Shown: positions 25,601 to 33,660, numbered from the stretch's first letter. The stretch: DNA of 64,000 bases from Epinephelus fuscoguttatus (GCF_011397635.1 NC_064773.1:23972449-24036448); one strand, 5' to 3'. Notes: generated from the letters alone by a model not told the origin. Translations and numbers: made by a program.

Positions 25601-28600
25601 GAAAACACGGATGATGTCACGTTGTATTGTCACGTAGCAGTCACTCAAGTCATACCCAAAATTGCCAGCATTTTTGATTATGCTCTGTTGTGTTTGTTTC
25701 AAGTGTGAGAGAGGCTGTCAGGTCATGTGTTTTTCTTCCCCTATTATTCATTGAAAACAAACACACCAACATTTCCTCCATCGCTGCCATGTCATGCACA
25801 GCATTGTGATTCCTCTTTAGCACTTCTTCAAATACATTCCAGATGCGCTCCACCACAACAAGAACAATGCAACAGTTTAGTTTAATGCCCAAACACCTGT
25901 CAGGGGTGCATGATATGCCAGTGTTAGAATAATATATCCACTGTTTTTTTTTCATTCCAGGCGAGTCATGCATACAAGAGTTTATGACAGGTGAGAAGAT
26001 TTGTGTTTCAGGTTTTAGTGTCAAATGGCCGTCTTAATGAGCTTTGATCAGCTTTTTTACCTTAATTGCAATTTTGGATACGGTTTCTTTGGCAACATGA
26101 CAGTAAATAGGATATTAAATGCTATGTTATTGTGCAGACTCATGTCCTGTGTGCATGCATGAGTGCAGATGCGACGCAGCAGTCGTGTGTGTCTATACTC
26201 ACTGTCTGGCTTGGTCTTGCAGTTAAGGCCCTGCAAGAAGAGAAAGAAGAAGAGAAGTAAAATACATTGCAACTCTTTTGTGTGAATCCTTCTGAGCAAA
26301 AGCTCCAGTAATAAAATAATTCTTAACAGAGGGAGCAAAGGTAGCAGCTCTCCAGAGTAGGGAATTCCCAGACAATAGGAGCTTTTAACATCCTCATTGC
26401 TCCCTCAGGTCAAACCCAACCTGCTTGTGTTTTTGCTGTTGTTCGTTATGATCCAACACACTGCCTAATGCAAAGGGTAAATCTATCTATTGATTGATCA
26501 CCGCACTTTTCTTTGCGTGCTTTAATTCTGCAGTTGCAACCAGGGTCTGTGCTAAATTTAGCTGAATTTAAATTGCAGGCAAAATTCACACAGCGATGCA
26601 AAACAACAGCGTGCATCACCAGCGTCATTAAGTGTAATTTGCCTAGGCTCGATTCCAAACCTTCCTGGAAATATGTCTGTGTTTCTTCATCAGCCAGGAA
26701 ATATGCCCTATGGGAAATATTCCATTTTACGTTTACGTGATTGCTGCACCCAGTGATGACTGATGGTGTATGACATATCGTTTATCGCAGAGTGCTTTTG
26801 GGTTTTTCTAAATATAGTTAAAACCCCCAATTGTTCTTTGCTAAAACTGATATGTCTATAGGAGGTATTGTTCTGAGCTACGTATCATTTTGTTATGAGA
26901 CCAAAAAGTATCCAATATTCCATTACTGGATATGAGATGATGCACATGACCTCATAGGTAATGATGTTGTGAAAGTCAACACGACTCCCATTGGAGTCAC
27001 ATCTGGAGGAAAATGTTCGGATTCTGGGGGGCGCTGTTAGCTGCTACGAGAACCTATAACTTTATGTTTTTAGGGACACACATAAGGGGGGCATAATATG
27101 ATGAGAGGAAGATGTGTTTATTTTAATTGCATTATGAGAAGTAAGTCAAGATGCCAAAGTCAAGTATGTCTAGTATGATAAAATCATACTTTCAGTACTC
27201 TATTAGTGCCAAACAGATTGATGACTGACTGTGTATAACATCATTTATCACTGAATCGCCCAGGGTTTTATAAATATGGTTAAAAAATCCCCAACTGATA
27301 TGTCCCTATGAGATATTGTTGCAAGCAGTATCCTGTATCTCATTATTGGATATGAGGTCATTCACATGAACTCATAGTTAACAATGATGTTTTGAAGATC
27401 AACACAACTCACACTGGAGTCACAATGAGCACATAAACTTGTAGAAACTTGCACAAGAAAAACTTGATGAATGAAGTTGAAATGTAGAGAATAAAGTCAA
27501 ATTTTTCGTATCAGCAAGAAAAAAAATAATCACTGAGGAAGATTTTTTTTGTCTGCATTTCGTGAAAAAAAAAACAACAAAATATTGGGGATAAAACCAG
27601 ATACAATTTCAAGAACAAAGCCAAAACATCGGGAATCAACTTGACATTTCAGTTTTTAGTCAAACTTTTGAGAATAAATCAGACTCCTAGCATAAGCGCA
27701 TATATTTGCCTCAACAAAATGCCCAAACTGTACTTCAGAATCTGTTAAAGTAAAAAGGAAATTATTTTGCTATTAGCGCCTGAACACTGTGTAGTAATAA
27801 GTGGGCCAAAAGTTGCGTCTTTTCAGAAGGAAAAATCACACAGTTTTGGGAGAGGTGGCCGCGTTTGTGCAAACTAAAAGAGCAGGTAATGGACTGATGC
27901 TATGGTATCGATGGCTACACCTATGTGAGCACTAATTCTGAAAATTTGACTTTATTCATGAGATTCCAACTTTATTTTCGAATATTTTTGAAATCCGCAG
28001 TTTAAAAGAAATCTTCCTCCTCTCATTATTTTTCATTGCATTTATTTATTTACTTTTTTACTCATGCCTGGCACTGATAGTCTGCTGCATTATGTGCACC
28101 TGCAACACGGAGTTAACAAAGACCAGCTGGAACCGTCAAGGTATGCGAGTCTGTTAAGGTCACTGAGAGTGAAGTAAACATGCTATTGCAATTGGGTGAG
28201 CGTTACCACTCTCCACCCAACGAGATCTGCAGCCGTTCTGGTTTCCTCCTCAGACGTGAGTAAATGATTAGGTGAGTAATACTGTGTGGAATTCAAAGAA
28301 TACTATAGCCTCCAACGAGGAGTCAGCAGCTTCCATAACACATGCTTGCAGTCCAATATGCATGCTCACTTTTGCATTATCTATCATTCTATCTATCATC
28401 TATCAAAAAATGTTCACTGACTCAATAGGTGAGTCATACAGGAAGTTGACTTTGTCAGGAATTGGCTTTATAGCAGGGCACAGGAGAGCTGTTATCCTAA
28501 TTAAACTGAGCCTCTTGGGAAATTCATTCAAGGTTTATCTCTAAAGCAAGTTGGCGCAGCTTTACATGTGGACGTTGTATTAGTATTAGTAGCACAGGAA

Positions 28601-28877
28601 TTATGACAGACATGGGTGTATTTCTTTGACCCCCTGGAAACAAGACAATAAGCAGCAGAAGAAGAAGGGTGTTAATAATAGGAGACAACTATATTTAATA
28701 GCTAAGAGTCAGTCTGTCAGTGCATATGTGTCTTGTTAATGTTTCCTGAGGATGCAGTTTTACCTGAGAACACCTGGTGCCACATTCCTCTATCCTCTCC
28801 AGTCCTGTGCTTTCTGCTGCGGCTCCATTCAGACCCCACCAGCAGTGAGACATCAGCAAGACGACCCACAGGACCAT
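10534..28877 (-). CDS. il17rel: Interleukin-17 receptor E-like, transmembrane, no SEFIR domain (18 exons)
   Basis: Probable cytokine receptor or decoy of the IL-17 receptor family. Coding exons 5'->3' on the minus strand: 28877-28764, 26230-26203, 25543-25394, 21812-21706, 20479-20365, 20282-20238, 19808-19669, 18119-18048, 17945-17891, 17788-17625, 16955-16911, 14526-14469, 14338-14193, 13659-13600, 13512-13455, 11535-11404, 10793-10737, 10655-10534. All introns are GT-AG and phases agree, giving 1668 nt and 555 residues. Residues 1-21 look like a signal peptide. The cysteine-rich ectodomain carries ECGTRCSQGLNCK (32-44), VPSYCGV, LPYSRPLPCLCIEGWSA (245-261) and LSWEPTCPV (293-301), which match human IL17REL as I remember it and, more weakly, IL17RC/IL17RE. 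Sequons lie at N69, N325 and N453. A single hydrophobic helix spans about 472-495, then a basic stop-transfer and a 59-residue tail. SEFIR, the adaptor-binding domain of signalling IL-17 receptors, is absent. The start is the first ATG; the codon two upstream is GTG. IL17RC or IL17RE are less likely alternatives. Confidence 0.88.
10737..10793 (-). CDS. il17rel: il17rel exon 17: basic juxtamembrane tail
   Basis: Encodes VYQRRKQKGNGGCISKNQK (497-515), a basic stop-transfer. Y498 is the only tyrosine in the tail. Acceptor ATTTTAG, donor GTAAAA, phase 1 on both sides. Confidence 0.78.
11404..11535 (-). CDS. il17rel: il17rel exon 16: transmembrane helix
   Basis: Encodes residues 453-496. After the stalk (NQSVAVRPVIST) comes a hydrophobic run from W472 to L495 with GVIIITLVLHVLL near its end. 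This is the only convincing membrane span after the signal peptide, giving type I topology. Acceptor TTGTTCACAG, donor GTAGGT, phase 1 on both sides. Confidence 0.88.
11556..12330. repeat. Dispersed percomorph repeat in il17rel intron 15
   Basis: Starts near 'gaatagtttgggattt' and ends with a 'tttatgctaggctatgctaactggct' like motif at about 12275-12300. A second copy of the same family lies at about 15880-16085 in intron 11 (gctatgctaatcagttgct). I remember this as a widespread non-autonomous repeat of spiny-rayed fish. Confidence 0.5.
13455..13512 (-). CDS. il17rel: il17rel exon 15: membrane-proximal ectodomain
   Basis: Encodes VKRLDVKFAATVIHCLEQC (434-452), phase 1 out at a GTAAGT donor. 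Confidence 0.82.
13600..13659 (-). CDS. il17rel: il17rel exon 14: membrane-proximal ectodomain
   Basis: Encodes EKHKSVGLSLAGELCNSCLQ (414-433). Acceptor GCCTTTCTCAG, donor GTATGT. The C..CLQ step matches the C-terminal region of the human protein, as I remember it. Confidence 0.82.
14193..14338 (-). CDS. il17rel: il17rel exon 13: ectodomain
   Basis: Encodes residues 365-413 with FSVELCVKSEESTVCK. Acceptor GTGCTTCCAG, donor GTAAGT, phase 0 out. Confidence 0.87.
14469..14526 (-). CDS. il17rel: il17rel exon 12: ectodomain
   Basis: Encodes residues 346-364 (FTAGSQSWTRCPFADSRFQ). I chose the acceptor CTCCGTCAG because it restores an F after MK, as in the family, and keeps frame. Two other AGs lie within 23 nt (see findings). 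Confidence 0.72.
14729..14783. repeat. Repeat pair, copy 1
   Basis: The string 'ccagttaactctcac' followed by 'gaactgacctaga' and 'gatgaggg' recurs at 15680-15733, about 0.95 kb away in the same intron (intron 11). The pair is a fragment of a dispersed repeat. Confidence 0.7.
16374..16697. mobile_element. MITE copy in il17rel intron 11
   Basis: Ends at 16697 with 'ctacacactgggcctttaaa', like the right end of the element at 60925-61852, and shares the phrases 'ggctactgtagaaacgtgg' and 'gaacggctcattctaag'. Its left part ('aacttctcccagttagaat') matches the left part of the copy at about 43500. No frame inside. Confidence 0.6.
16911..16955 (-). CDS. il17rel: il17rel exon 11: 45-nt exon
   Basis: Encodes ITFTKVDPHPQLCMK (331-345). 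The P.LC.K/V ending is conserved among IL17RC/REL proteins. Acceptor CTTTTCAG, donor GTAATG, phase 0 on both sides. Confidence 0.85.
17625..17788 (-). CDS. il17rel: il17rel exon 10: ectodomain
   Basis: Encodes residues 276-330 with LSWEPTCPV (293-301) and VVLCQKREDGVC, plus a sequon at N325. This is the longest exon and the best family match in the C-terminal half of the ectodomain. Confidence 0.9.
17891..17945 (-). CDS. il17rel: il17rel exon 9: 55-nt exon
   Basis: Encodes GWSAVMDAPRVQACPFRD (258-275). Acceptor CCTTACAG, donor GTGAGT, phase 1 out. Confidence 0.9.
18048..18119 (-). CDS. il17rel: il17rel exon 8: ectodomain
   Basis: Encodes residues 234-257, ending LPYSRPLPCLCIE. The PCLCIE-GWSA step across the exon 8/9 junction is the most recognisable IL17REL signature in the protein. 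Confidence 0.9.
18358..19369. mobile_element. hAT-like MITE in il17rel intron 7
   Basis: Ends are inverted copies of CATTTCCACTGCATGGT (18358-18374, and the complement at 19352-19369). Adjacent sequence such as 'ttggttttccattagcaaaa' is typical of a common teleost hAT-like element. There is no transposase frame. A target duplication is not evident. Confidence 0.72.
19669..19808 (-). CDS. il17rel: il17rel exon 7: ectodomain
   Basis: Encodes residues 187-233: TGRLSYDVDPERKELSVSV, then DYHLRLCHKDFIC. Acceptor TTGTTCAG, donor GTTAGT, phase 0 out. Confidence 0.88.
20238..20282 (-). CDS. il17rel: il17rel exon 6: 45-nt exon
   Basis: Encodes NCVSEDLRKHVPECI (172-186), corresponding to the family's DC......VP.C step. 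Acceptor CTCCACAG, donor GTAAGT. Phase 1 on both sides. Confidence 0.88.
20365..20479 (-). CDS. il17rel: il17rel exon 5: ectodomain
   Basis: Encodes residues 134-171 with VHVTVKTVPSYCGVTW, where the PxxCGV step matches the family. Acceptor TTCCTTTAG, donor GTGAGA. Confidence 0.88.
20745..20935. repeat. 57-bp tandem repeat in il17rel intron 4
   Basis: Units start at about 20801, 20858 and 20915, exactly 57 bp apart, around 'ccaccgctggacatgtgcc' and 'tcactgttggaaatgtgcc'. Two further degenerate units lie at about 21207 and 21263 ('ggctcaaacgccgctggga', 'ggctcaaacaccactggaa'). Confidence 0.75.
20936..21200. repeat. Dispersed repeat inside the 57-bp array
   Basis: The segment with 'gattgcccattggagcccc' and 'aaaaagcccactac' resembles a dispersed fish repeat and separates the two blocks of 57-bp units. 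Ends were not defined. Confidence 0.35.
21706..21812 (-). CDS. il17rel: il17rel exon 4: ectodomain
   Basis: Encodes residues 98-133 (SIHGVSICTLTAG to RERMSGLQ). Acceptor TTTGTCTCCAG, donor GTACTG. Phase 1 in, phase 0 out. Confidence 0.87.
22300..22700. other. il17rel intron 3, dispersed-repeat-like sequence
   Basis: Contains 'caaaagcccattgctccaa', similar in style to the repeat near 20955. No exon is needed here, because exons 3 and 4 join in phase. Confidence 0.3.
23231..23668. mobile_element. Fold-back element with 89-bp inverted arms
   Basis: Left arm 23231-23319 and right arm 23580-23668 are inverted copies with about ten mismatches. The arms contain 'gaagatgtttcgcc' and 'ctcatccaagaa'. 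The centre carries a perfect 16-bp hairpin at 23538-23576. No coding frame. This motif set recurs in fish genomes, but the family name is uncertain to me. Confidence 0.8.
23728..24237 (-). repeat. tRNA-derived SINE pieces
   Basis: Two partial copies begin with 'cacctttctagtcttcc' phrases at about 23750 and 23945. The second runs to a minus-strand head at about 24229 reading GGGCGGCTGTGGCTTAGAGG, a box-A-like start. It is the same family as the copy at 225-358, with a 17-C tract at 24172-24188. Confidence 0.6.
24172..24188. repeat. Homopolymer C17
   Basis: Seventeen consecutive C inside the SINE copy. Length is likely unreliable in assemblies. Confidence 0.95.
25394..25543 (-). CDS. il17rel: il17rel exon 3: N-terminal ectodomain
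   Basis: Encodes residues 48-97 with SCEGRQKCSLHLRIKTAV, which resembles the C...C.L.LRV step of IL17RC-type ectodomains, and a sequon at N69. Acceptor CTTGCAG, donor GTATGT, phase 1 on both sides. Confidence 0.88.
26203..26230 (-). CDS. il17rel: il17rel exon 2: 28-nt microexon
   Basis: Encodes GLNCKTKPD plus the first base of N48. It follows a TTCTTGCAG acceptor and ends at a GTGAGT donor. The human family counterpart is a C-rich step of the form SCSQGFAC, as I remember it. Confidence 0.8.
26751..27425. repeat. Direct duplication of about 0.2-0.25 kb in il17rel intron 1
   Basis: 26751-27003 and about 27220-27425 share an ordered series of phrases: 'gatgactga', 'gtttatc', 'aaatatagtta', 'actgatatgtc', 'ggatatgag', 'cacatgacctcata', 'attggagtcaca'. 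The spacing is about 470 bp. Confidence 0.75.
28764..28877 (-). CDS. il17rel: il17rel exon 1: signal peptide and first cysteines
   Basis: Encodes residues 1-38, from MVLWVVLLMSHCWWG to ECGTRCSQ. It ends in phase 0 at a GTAAAA donor. The hydrophobic opening followed by small residues (GAAA) is a normal secretory signal. Confidence 0.88.
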
Positions 28878-28948
28878 TTTCACCAGCCAGCACTAAGGCT
28901 TCCTCTCCTACTGCACTGCTTCTCTGGGTCCTGTGATCTGTAACTTTC

Positions 28949-28967
28949 TTCTTCTTCTTCTTCTTTA
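28949..28967. repeat. (TTC)6 microsatellite
   Basis: Six TTC triplets in the likely 5' UTR or promoter region of il17rel. They read as GAA on the transcribed strand. Confidence 0.85.
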
Positions 28968-29107
28968 TATTATATCTTCTTCGCACCAGGGCTGAGTGGC
29001 AGGGTCAAAAGAGGCTTGACCTGGTATGACAAGAAGTTGGATGGTGAGGAGGCTCTGAGTGTGATGATATCCAGTGTGTAGTGTGCTGGGGCAGAGCCAA
29101 GCACACA

Positions 29108-29163
29108 GAGTGAACCACCCTGCTGAAAAGAGTGGATTTAAATATTCCTCAATGGAGGCGGGG
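29108..29163 (-). promoter_or_regulatory. Candidate il17rel core promoter
   Basis: On the minus strand a GC-box-like CCCCGCCTCC (complement of 29154-29163) is followed by AATATTTAAA (complement of 29137-29146). A start about 30 nt downstream, near 29108, would give a 5' UTR of about 230 nt to the ATG at 28877. This rests on motifs and position only. Confidence 0.4.
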
Positions 29164-29209
29164 CTTTTGCTCTTTAGCAACATTTCCAATAAGATTTGTG
29201 TGTCACACT

Positions 29210-30127
29210 GCACATCCTCATACCTTCATTTAACGTTTGTAAATGGCATTTGTGACACACTTAAAAAAAATTCTATTCAAATGAACAAATGGATGAACAT
29301 TTTTGCTACTGAGTCATTATGCCTAGTCTACATGGGCTTACTAGACACCATAGAATTAAACAAGGCAGGACCAAAATCCAGCGTACATAGTTTTTAACAA
29401 TGAAAATAGAGAAACAAATGACTAAAGAATGCTTAAATTAAAATGATCATTGAATGGAAAAGAGTTCATAGATCACTCACAGAGACATTTATGTAGTATT
29501 GAAAAACTGCCAAACTTAAATCATATCATAATTCAACAACCATTCCAGTTTTAATTCATTTTAAAAAGCAGAATATGTCAAAGTTTATCTGAGTCATTTC
29601 AGGGAACATTAACTCTCTTGCATCATCAGCTTGTTACGTTTATTATTATACATTATGGCAATAACGAGTGCGATTACGTGGACATGAATAGCCTATTTAT
29701 GAGGCTTATCCTGATTATGATTATAATCAGGATATGTTGTTGTCATGAGCTGAGAATTCAGGTTATTTATATTCCTCGTATACATCCTGGTTTCTTTCAC
29801 AGTTCTCCAGCTAGCATATTTGAATTTCTCATATACGGCATGCGGTGTTTGCATGCTCAAACACATAAATGGAAAACTCTATAAACCCAACCATAAACAG
29901 GTTATTCATGTCTACGTAAATGCAGTCAATAAATCTGATTTCCTCCTGAATATTTTTAGATCACATGACCTCAGTGATTCAGAGAAGCTTCTTCAAACTT
30001 GTGTTTGATATACACATATGTCCTTATATTTTGTTCATGCTGAATTGTTTTTTGAACCAGTTTTCTTTAAGTTTGAAAAACAGCTTATTTTAATAGAGTT
30101 GTACCACAAATTATTCCTGTAAATATA
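29210..30127. other. Upstream of il17rel, no gene
   Basis: AT-rich sequence with no recognisable exon. The Tc1-like element begins directly after it. Confidence 0.5.
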
Positions 30128-31755
30128 CAGTACAGGCCAAAAGTTTGGACACACCTTCTCATTCAATGCATTTTCTTTATTTTCATGACTATTTACATTG
30201 TAGATTCTCACTGAAGGCATCAAAACTATGAATGAACACATGTGGAGTTATGTACTTAACAAAAAAGGTGAAATAACTGAAAACATGTTTTATATTCTAG
30301 TTTCTTCAAAATAGCCACCCTTTGCTCTGATTACTGCTTTGCACACTCTTGGCATTCTCTCCATGAGCTTCAAGAGGTAGTCACCTGAAATGGTTTCCAC
30401 TTCACAGGTGTGCCTTATCAGGGTTAATTAGTGGAATTTCTTGCTTTATCAATGGGGTTGGGACCATCAGTTGTGTTGTGCAGAAGTCAGGTTAATACAC
30501 AGCCGACAGCCCTATTGGACAACTGTTAAAATTCATATTATGGCAAGAACCAATCAGCTAACTAAAGAAAAACGAGTGGCCATCATTACTTTAAGAAATG
30601 AAGGTCAGTCAGTCCGGAAAATTGCAAAAACTTTAAATGTGTCCCCAAGTGGAGTTGCAAAAACCATCAAGCGCTACAACGAAACTGGCACACATGAGGA
30701 CCGACCCAGGAAAGGAAGACCAAGAGTCACCTCTGCTTCTGAGGATAAGTTCATCCGAGTCACCAGCCTCAGAAATCGCAAGTTAACAGCAGCTCAGATC
30801 AGAGACCAGATGAATGCCACACAGAGTTCTAGCAGCAGACCCATCTCTAGAACAACTGTTAAGAGGAGACTGCGCGAATCAGGCCTTCATGGTCAAATAG
30901 CTGCTAGGAAACCACTGCTAAGGAGAGGCAACAAGCAGAAGAGATTTGTTTGGGCCAAGAAACACAAGGAATGGACATTAGACCAGTGGAAATCTGTGCT
31001 TTGGTCTGATGAGTCCAAATTTGAGATCTTTGGTTCCAACCGCCGTGTCTTTGTGAGACGCAGAAAAGGTGAACGGATGGATTCCACGTGCCTGGTTCCC
31101 ACTGTGAAGCATGGAGGAGGAGGTGTGATGGTGTGGGGGTGTTTTGCTGGTGACACTGTTGGGGATTTATTCAAAATTGAAGGCACACTGAACCAGCATG
31201 GCTACCACAGCATCCTGCAGCGACATGCCATCCCATCCGGTTTGCGTTTAGTTGGACGATCATTTATTTTTCAACAGGACAATGACCCCAAACACACCTC
31301 CAGGCTGTGTAAGGGCTATTTGACCAAGAAGGAGAGTGATGGAGTGCTGCGGCAGATGACCTGGCCTCCACAGTCACCGGACCTGAACCCAATCGAGATG
31401 GTTTGGGGTGAGCTGGACCGCAGAGTGAAGGCAAAGGGGCCAACAAGTGCTAAACACCTCTGGGAACTCCTTCAAGACTGTTGGAAAACCATTTCAGGTG
31501 ACTACCTCTTGAAGCTCATGGAGAGAATGCCAAGAGTGTGCAAAGCAGTAATCAGAGCAAAGGGTGGCTATTTTGAAGAAACTAGAATATAAAACATGTT
31601 TTCAGTTATTTCACCTTTTTTTGTTAAGTACATAACTCCACATGTGTTCATTCATAGTTTTGATGCCTTCAGTGAGAATCTACAATGTAAATAGTCATGA
31701 AAATAAAGAAAACGCATTGAATGAGAAGGTGTGTCCAAACTTTTGGCCTGTACTG
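30128..31755 (+). mobile_element. Tc1/mariner element, DD38E (Intruder-like), apparently complete
   Basis: A 1628-bp unit starting CAGTACAGGCC and ending with its inverse, flanked on both sides by TA, the target duplication of this superfamily. Inverted repeats of 269 and 270 bp (30128-30396 and 31486-31755) differ by one substitution and one A-run length change. It encodes one uninterrupted transposase. Intact ends and frame point to a recent insertion. It lies 1.2 kb upstream of il17rel exon 1, in the opposite orientation. Confidence 0.95.
30540..31592 (+). CDS. Tc1-like transposase, DD38E
   Basis: A 350-residue DDE transposase that would cut and paste the surrounding element. The chosen ATG gives MARTNQLTKEKRVAIITLRN. 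Residues 1 to about 120 hold the paired helix-turn-helix DNA-binding part, including VRKIAKTLNVSPSGVAKTI and an RPRKGRPR basic hook. The catalytic domain has the first D in LWSDESKF, the second in FQQDNDPKHTS and the E in SPDLNPIEMVW. Exactly 38 residues separate the second D from the E, against 34 in Sleeping Beauty and Tc1 relatives. This is the spacing of the Intruder (DD38E) family. The glycine-rich box KHGGGGVMVWG is present. No stop or frameshift is seen. The last 107 nt lie within the right inverted repeat. Confidence 0.95.
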   Translation: MARTNQLTKEKRVAIITLRNEGQSVRKIAKTLNVSPSGVAKTIKRYNETGTHEDRPRKGRPRVTSASEDKFIRVTSLRNRKLTAAQIRDQMNATQSSSSRPISRTTVKRRLRESGLHGQIAARKPLLRRGNKQKRFVWAKKHKEWTLDQWKSVLWSDESKFEIFGSNRRVFVRRRKGERMDSTCLVPTVKHGGGGVMVWGCFAGDTVGDLFKIEGTLNQHGYHSILQRHAIPSGLRLVGRSFIFQQDNDPKHTSRLCKGYLTKKESDGVLRQMTWPPQSPDLNPIEMVWGELDRRVKAKGPTSAKHLWELLQDCWKTISGDYLLKLMERMPRVCKAVIRAKGGYFEETRI

Positions 31756-32455
31756 TATATCATGTCCACCTCCTCAAACACTGAGTAAAGCTCTTTTGCC
31801 CATGAAGCAGTGTGTAATACATAACATAAACATAATATTTATTCTGCCCTCTGCCATTTTGAGCACACACTCCCACAACCGGATCATTTCACATTTTTCG
31901 TTGAAAAAATGCAACAACCCTACTGTGAATCGTGCCTCAATCAGACGAGTCAAAGAGGACACTGAAACTTGATACAACAATGATTTTCATTATTGTGGTT
32001 ACCTCAGAGAACCTTTTTGAAGCTGCAGGGCAAGCTGCTGAGCGCTGTGTACATAAACATAATTACTGGTTGAATTTTGAGATTCATATGAAAAGTTGAG
32101 AAAGACACTTAAACATTCATGAGTGGGTTATGTTTCTGTAGAACAAAAACACTTACACCCAAGGCATTCATTGGCCATAATAGTGGCCACTGACATTTAA
32201 CTCCCCCACAAAGACAACTTCCTCTTGGCTCTATGTAACTACTGCATGCCCTAACATGGACAACGTGCTGTGAGGCTGACAGCAGCTGGAAGGACAGCCC
32301 AGTCATCCAAATAAAGTGTTGGCATTGTGCGTCTCTGCAAATCACAGATGCATTATATTTGCACCTTTTAATACACATGACTTAATTCAGATTACATGTA
32401 TTAGGCTTCCCAGCAGGAGGAGGAGAAGGGTGGATAGTGTTGCACCTAGCTGAGC
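31756..32455. other. Intergenic, no gene recognised
   Basis: No exon or clear repeat unit was identified between the Tc1-like element and the minisatellite. Confidence 0.45.
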
Positions 32456-32479
32456 AACAGATCAATGTTCGAGACCAAC

Positions 32480-33410
32480 AAAAGCAGGTATTTTTAACAA
32501 CAGTTCAGGACATGTCAAGTTGTGCGTGTAGTGACAAAAGCGGATATTTTTTTTTACAAGACTTTGGGACATGTTCAGCTGTATATGTAGCGGCAAAAGC
32601 GTTTTTTTTTTTATGACAATTCAGGATATGTCACGCCATGTTTACAGTGACAAAAGTGGGTGTTTTGCTTTTTTAAGATTATTTCTTTGGCTTTAATTTA
32701 TAGGATAGACACAGAGAGAAGGGGGGATGACATGCAGCAAAGGGCCATAGGTTGGAATTCAACCTGCAGCTGCTGCAACAACAACATAGCCTTTGTACAT
32801 TGGGCATTGGACATTTACAAAGATGAGCTACTGGGTGCCCCAAAAGCAAGTGTTTTCTGACGACATTTCAGGACATGTTCAGTCATATGTATTGCAGCAA
32901 AAGCAGGTCTTATTTACAAGAGTTTGGGACAAAAGCAAATATTTTAAGCAAGAGTTAAGGGCATATCCAGGCCTATGTGTGGCAACAAAAGCAAATGTTT
33001 TGTAACAACAGAGAGGAAAATGTCATGATGTGTTTGTAGCGAGAAAAGCAGGTGTTTTTTAACCAGAGTTCAGAACATGTCCAGCCTTATCTGTAGCCAC
33101 AAAAGTGGGTGTTATTTAATGACAATTTGGGAAATGTCAAGATGCGTTTGGAGCAACAAAAGTGGGTGTTTTTAAACGAAAATTTGGGAAATGTCAAGAT
33201 GTGTTATGAGCGACAAAAGTGGGTGTTTTTTAACGACAATTTGGGAAATGTAAAGATGTGTTAAAAGCGACAAAAGTCAGTGTTTTTTAATGAGAGCTCA
33301 GGAAATGTGAGGCCGTGTTTGTAGTGGTAAAAGCAGGTGTTTTTTAAGCGGAGTTCTGTACATTTCTAGCCATATGTGTAGTGACAGAGGTGGGTGTTGT
33401 CTAACAGCCT
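32480..33410. repeat. 57-bp minisatellite, about 14 units
   Basis: Units beginning 'caaaagcaggtgtttttta' recur at 32480, 32536, 32595, 32652, 32842, 32899, 32931 (short unit), 32987, 33044, 33101, 33158, 33215, 33272, 33329 and 33386. Most steps are exactly 57 bp. The fourth unit is split by a SINE. The unit carries 'caggacatgtc' at mid-length. Confidence 0.92.
32664..32842 (-). mobile_element. tRNA-derived SINE inserted in the minisatellite
   Basis: On the minus strand it opens with GGGGCACCCAGTAGCTCATC (box A: TAGCTCATC) and contains GGTTGAATTCCAACC as a degenerate box B, then CCCTTTGCTGCATGTCATCC. This is a dispersed teleost SINE pattern. Minisatellite units resume directly on both sides. 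Confidence 0.72.
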
Positions 33411-33540
33411 TATGCAGCCAGTCACAGCAGCCATATCAGGGATATGCATGTGCATTTCTAGATTACTAGGATGTATGAACATTCAGAGCTTGGCCCAAAA
33501 TGATTCATTCATTACTATTCTTTCATGGGTTTTCTCAGGG

Positions 33541-33660
33541 TACTCCGGTTTCCTCCCACACCAAAAAACATACTCCGGTTTCCTCCCACACCAAAAAACA
33601 TACTCTGGTTTCCTCCCACACCAAAAAACATACTCCAGTTTCTTCCCACACCAAAAAACA
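33541..33660. repeat. 30-bp tandem repeat, four units
   Basis: Four units of exactly 30 bp built around 'tactccggtttcctcccaca' differ by at most three substitutions. The unit derives from the same sequence as the LINE-like tail at 49846-50078, which carries 'cctcccacagtccaaa'. Confidence 0.95.

Noticed and set aside
10534..28877. Assignment as il17rc or il17re
   Set aside because: Family signatures around PCLCIEGWSA and LSWEPTCPV fit IL17REL better, and those paralogues carry a SEFIR domain that is absent here. A phylogeny would settle it.
28878..28883. GTG two codons upstream as the il17rel start
   Set aside because: Vertebrate initiation at GTG is rare, and the ATG at 28877 directly begins a good signal peptide.
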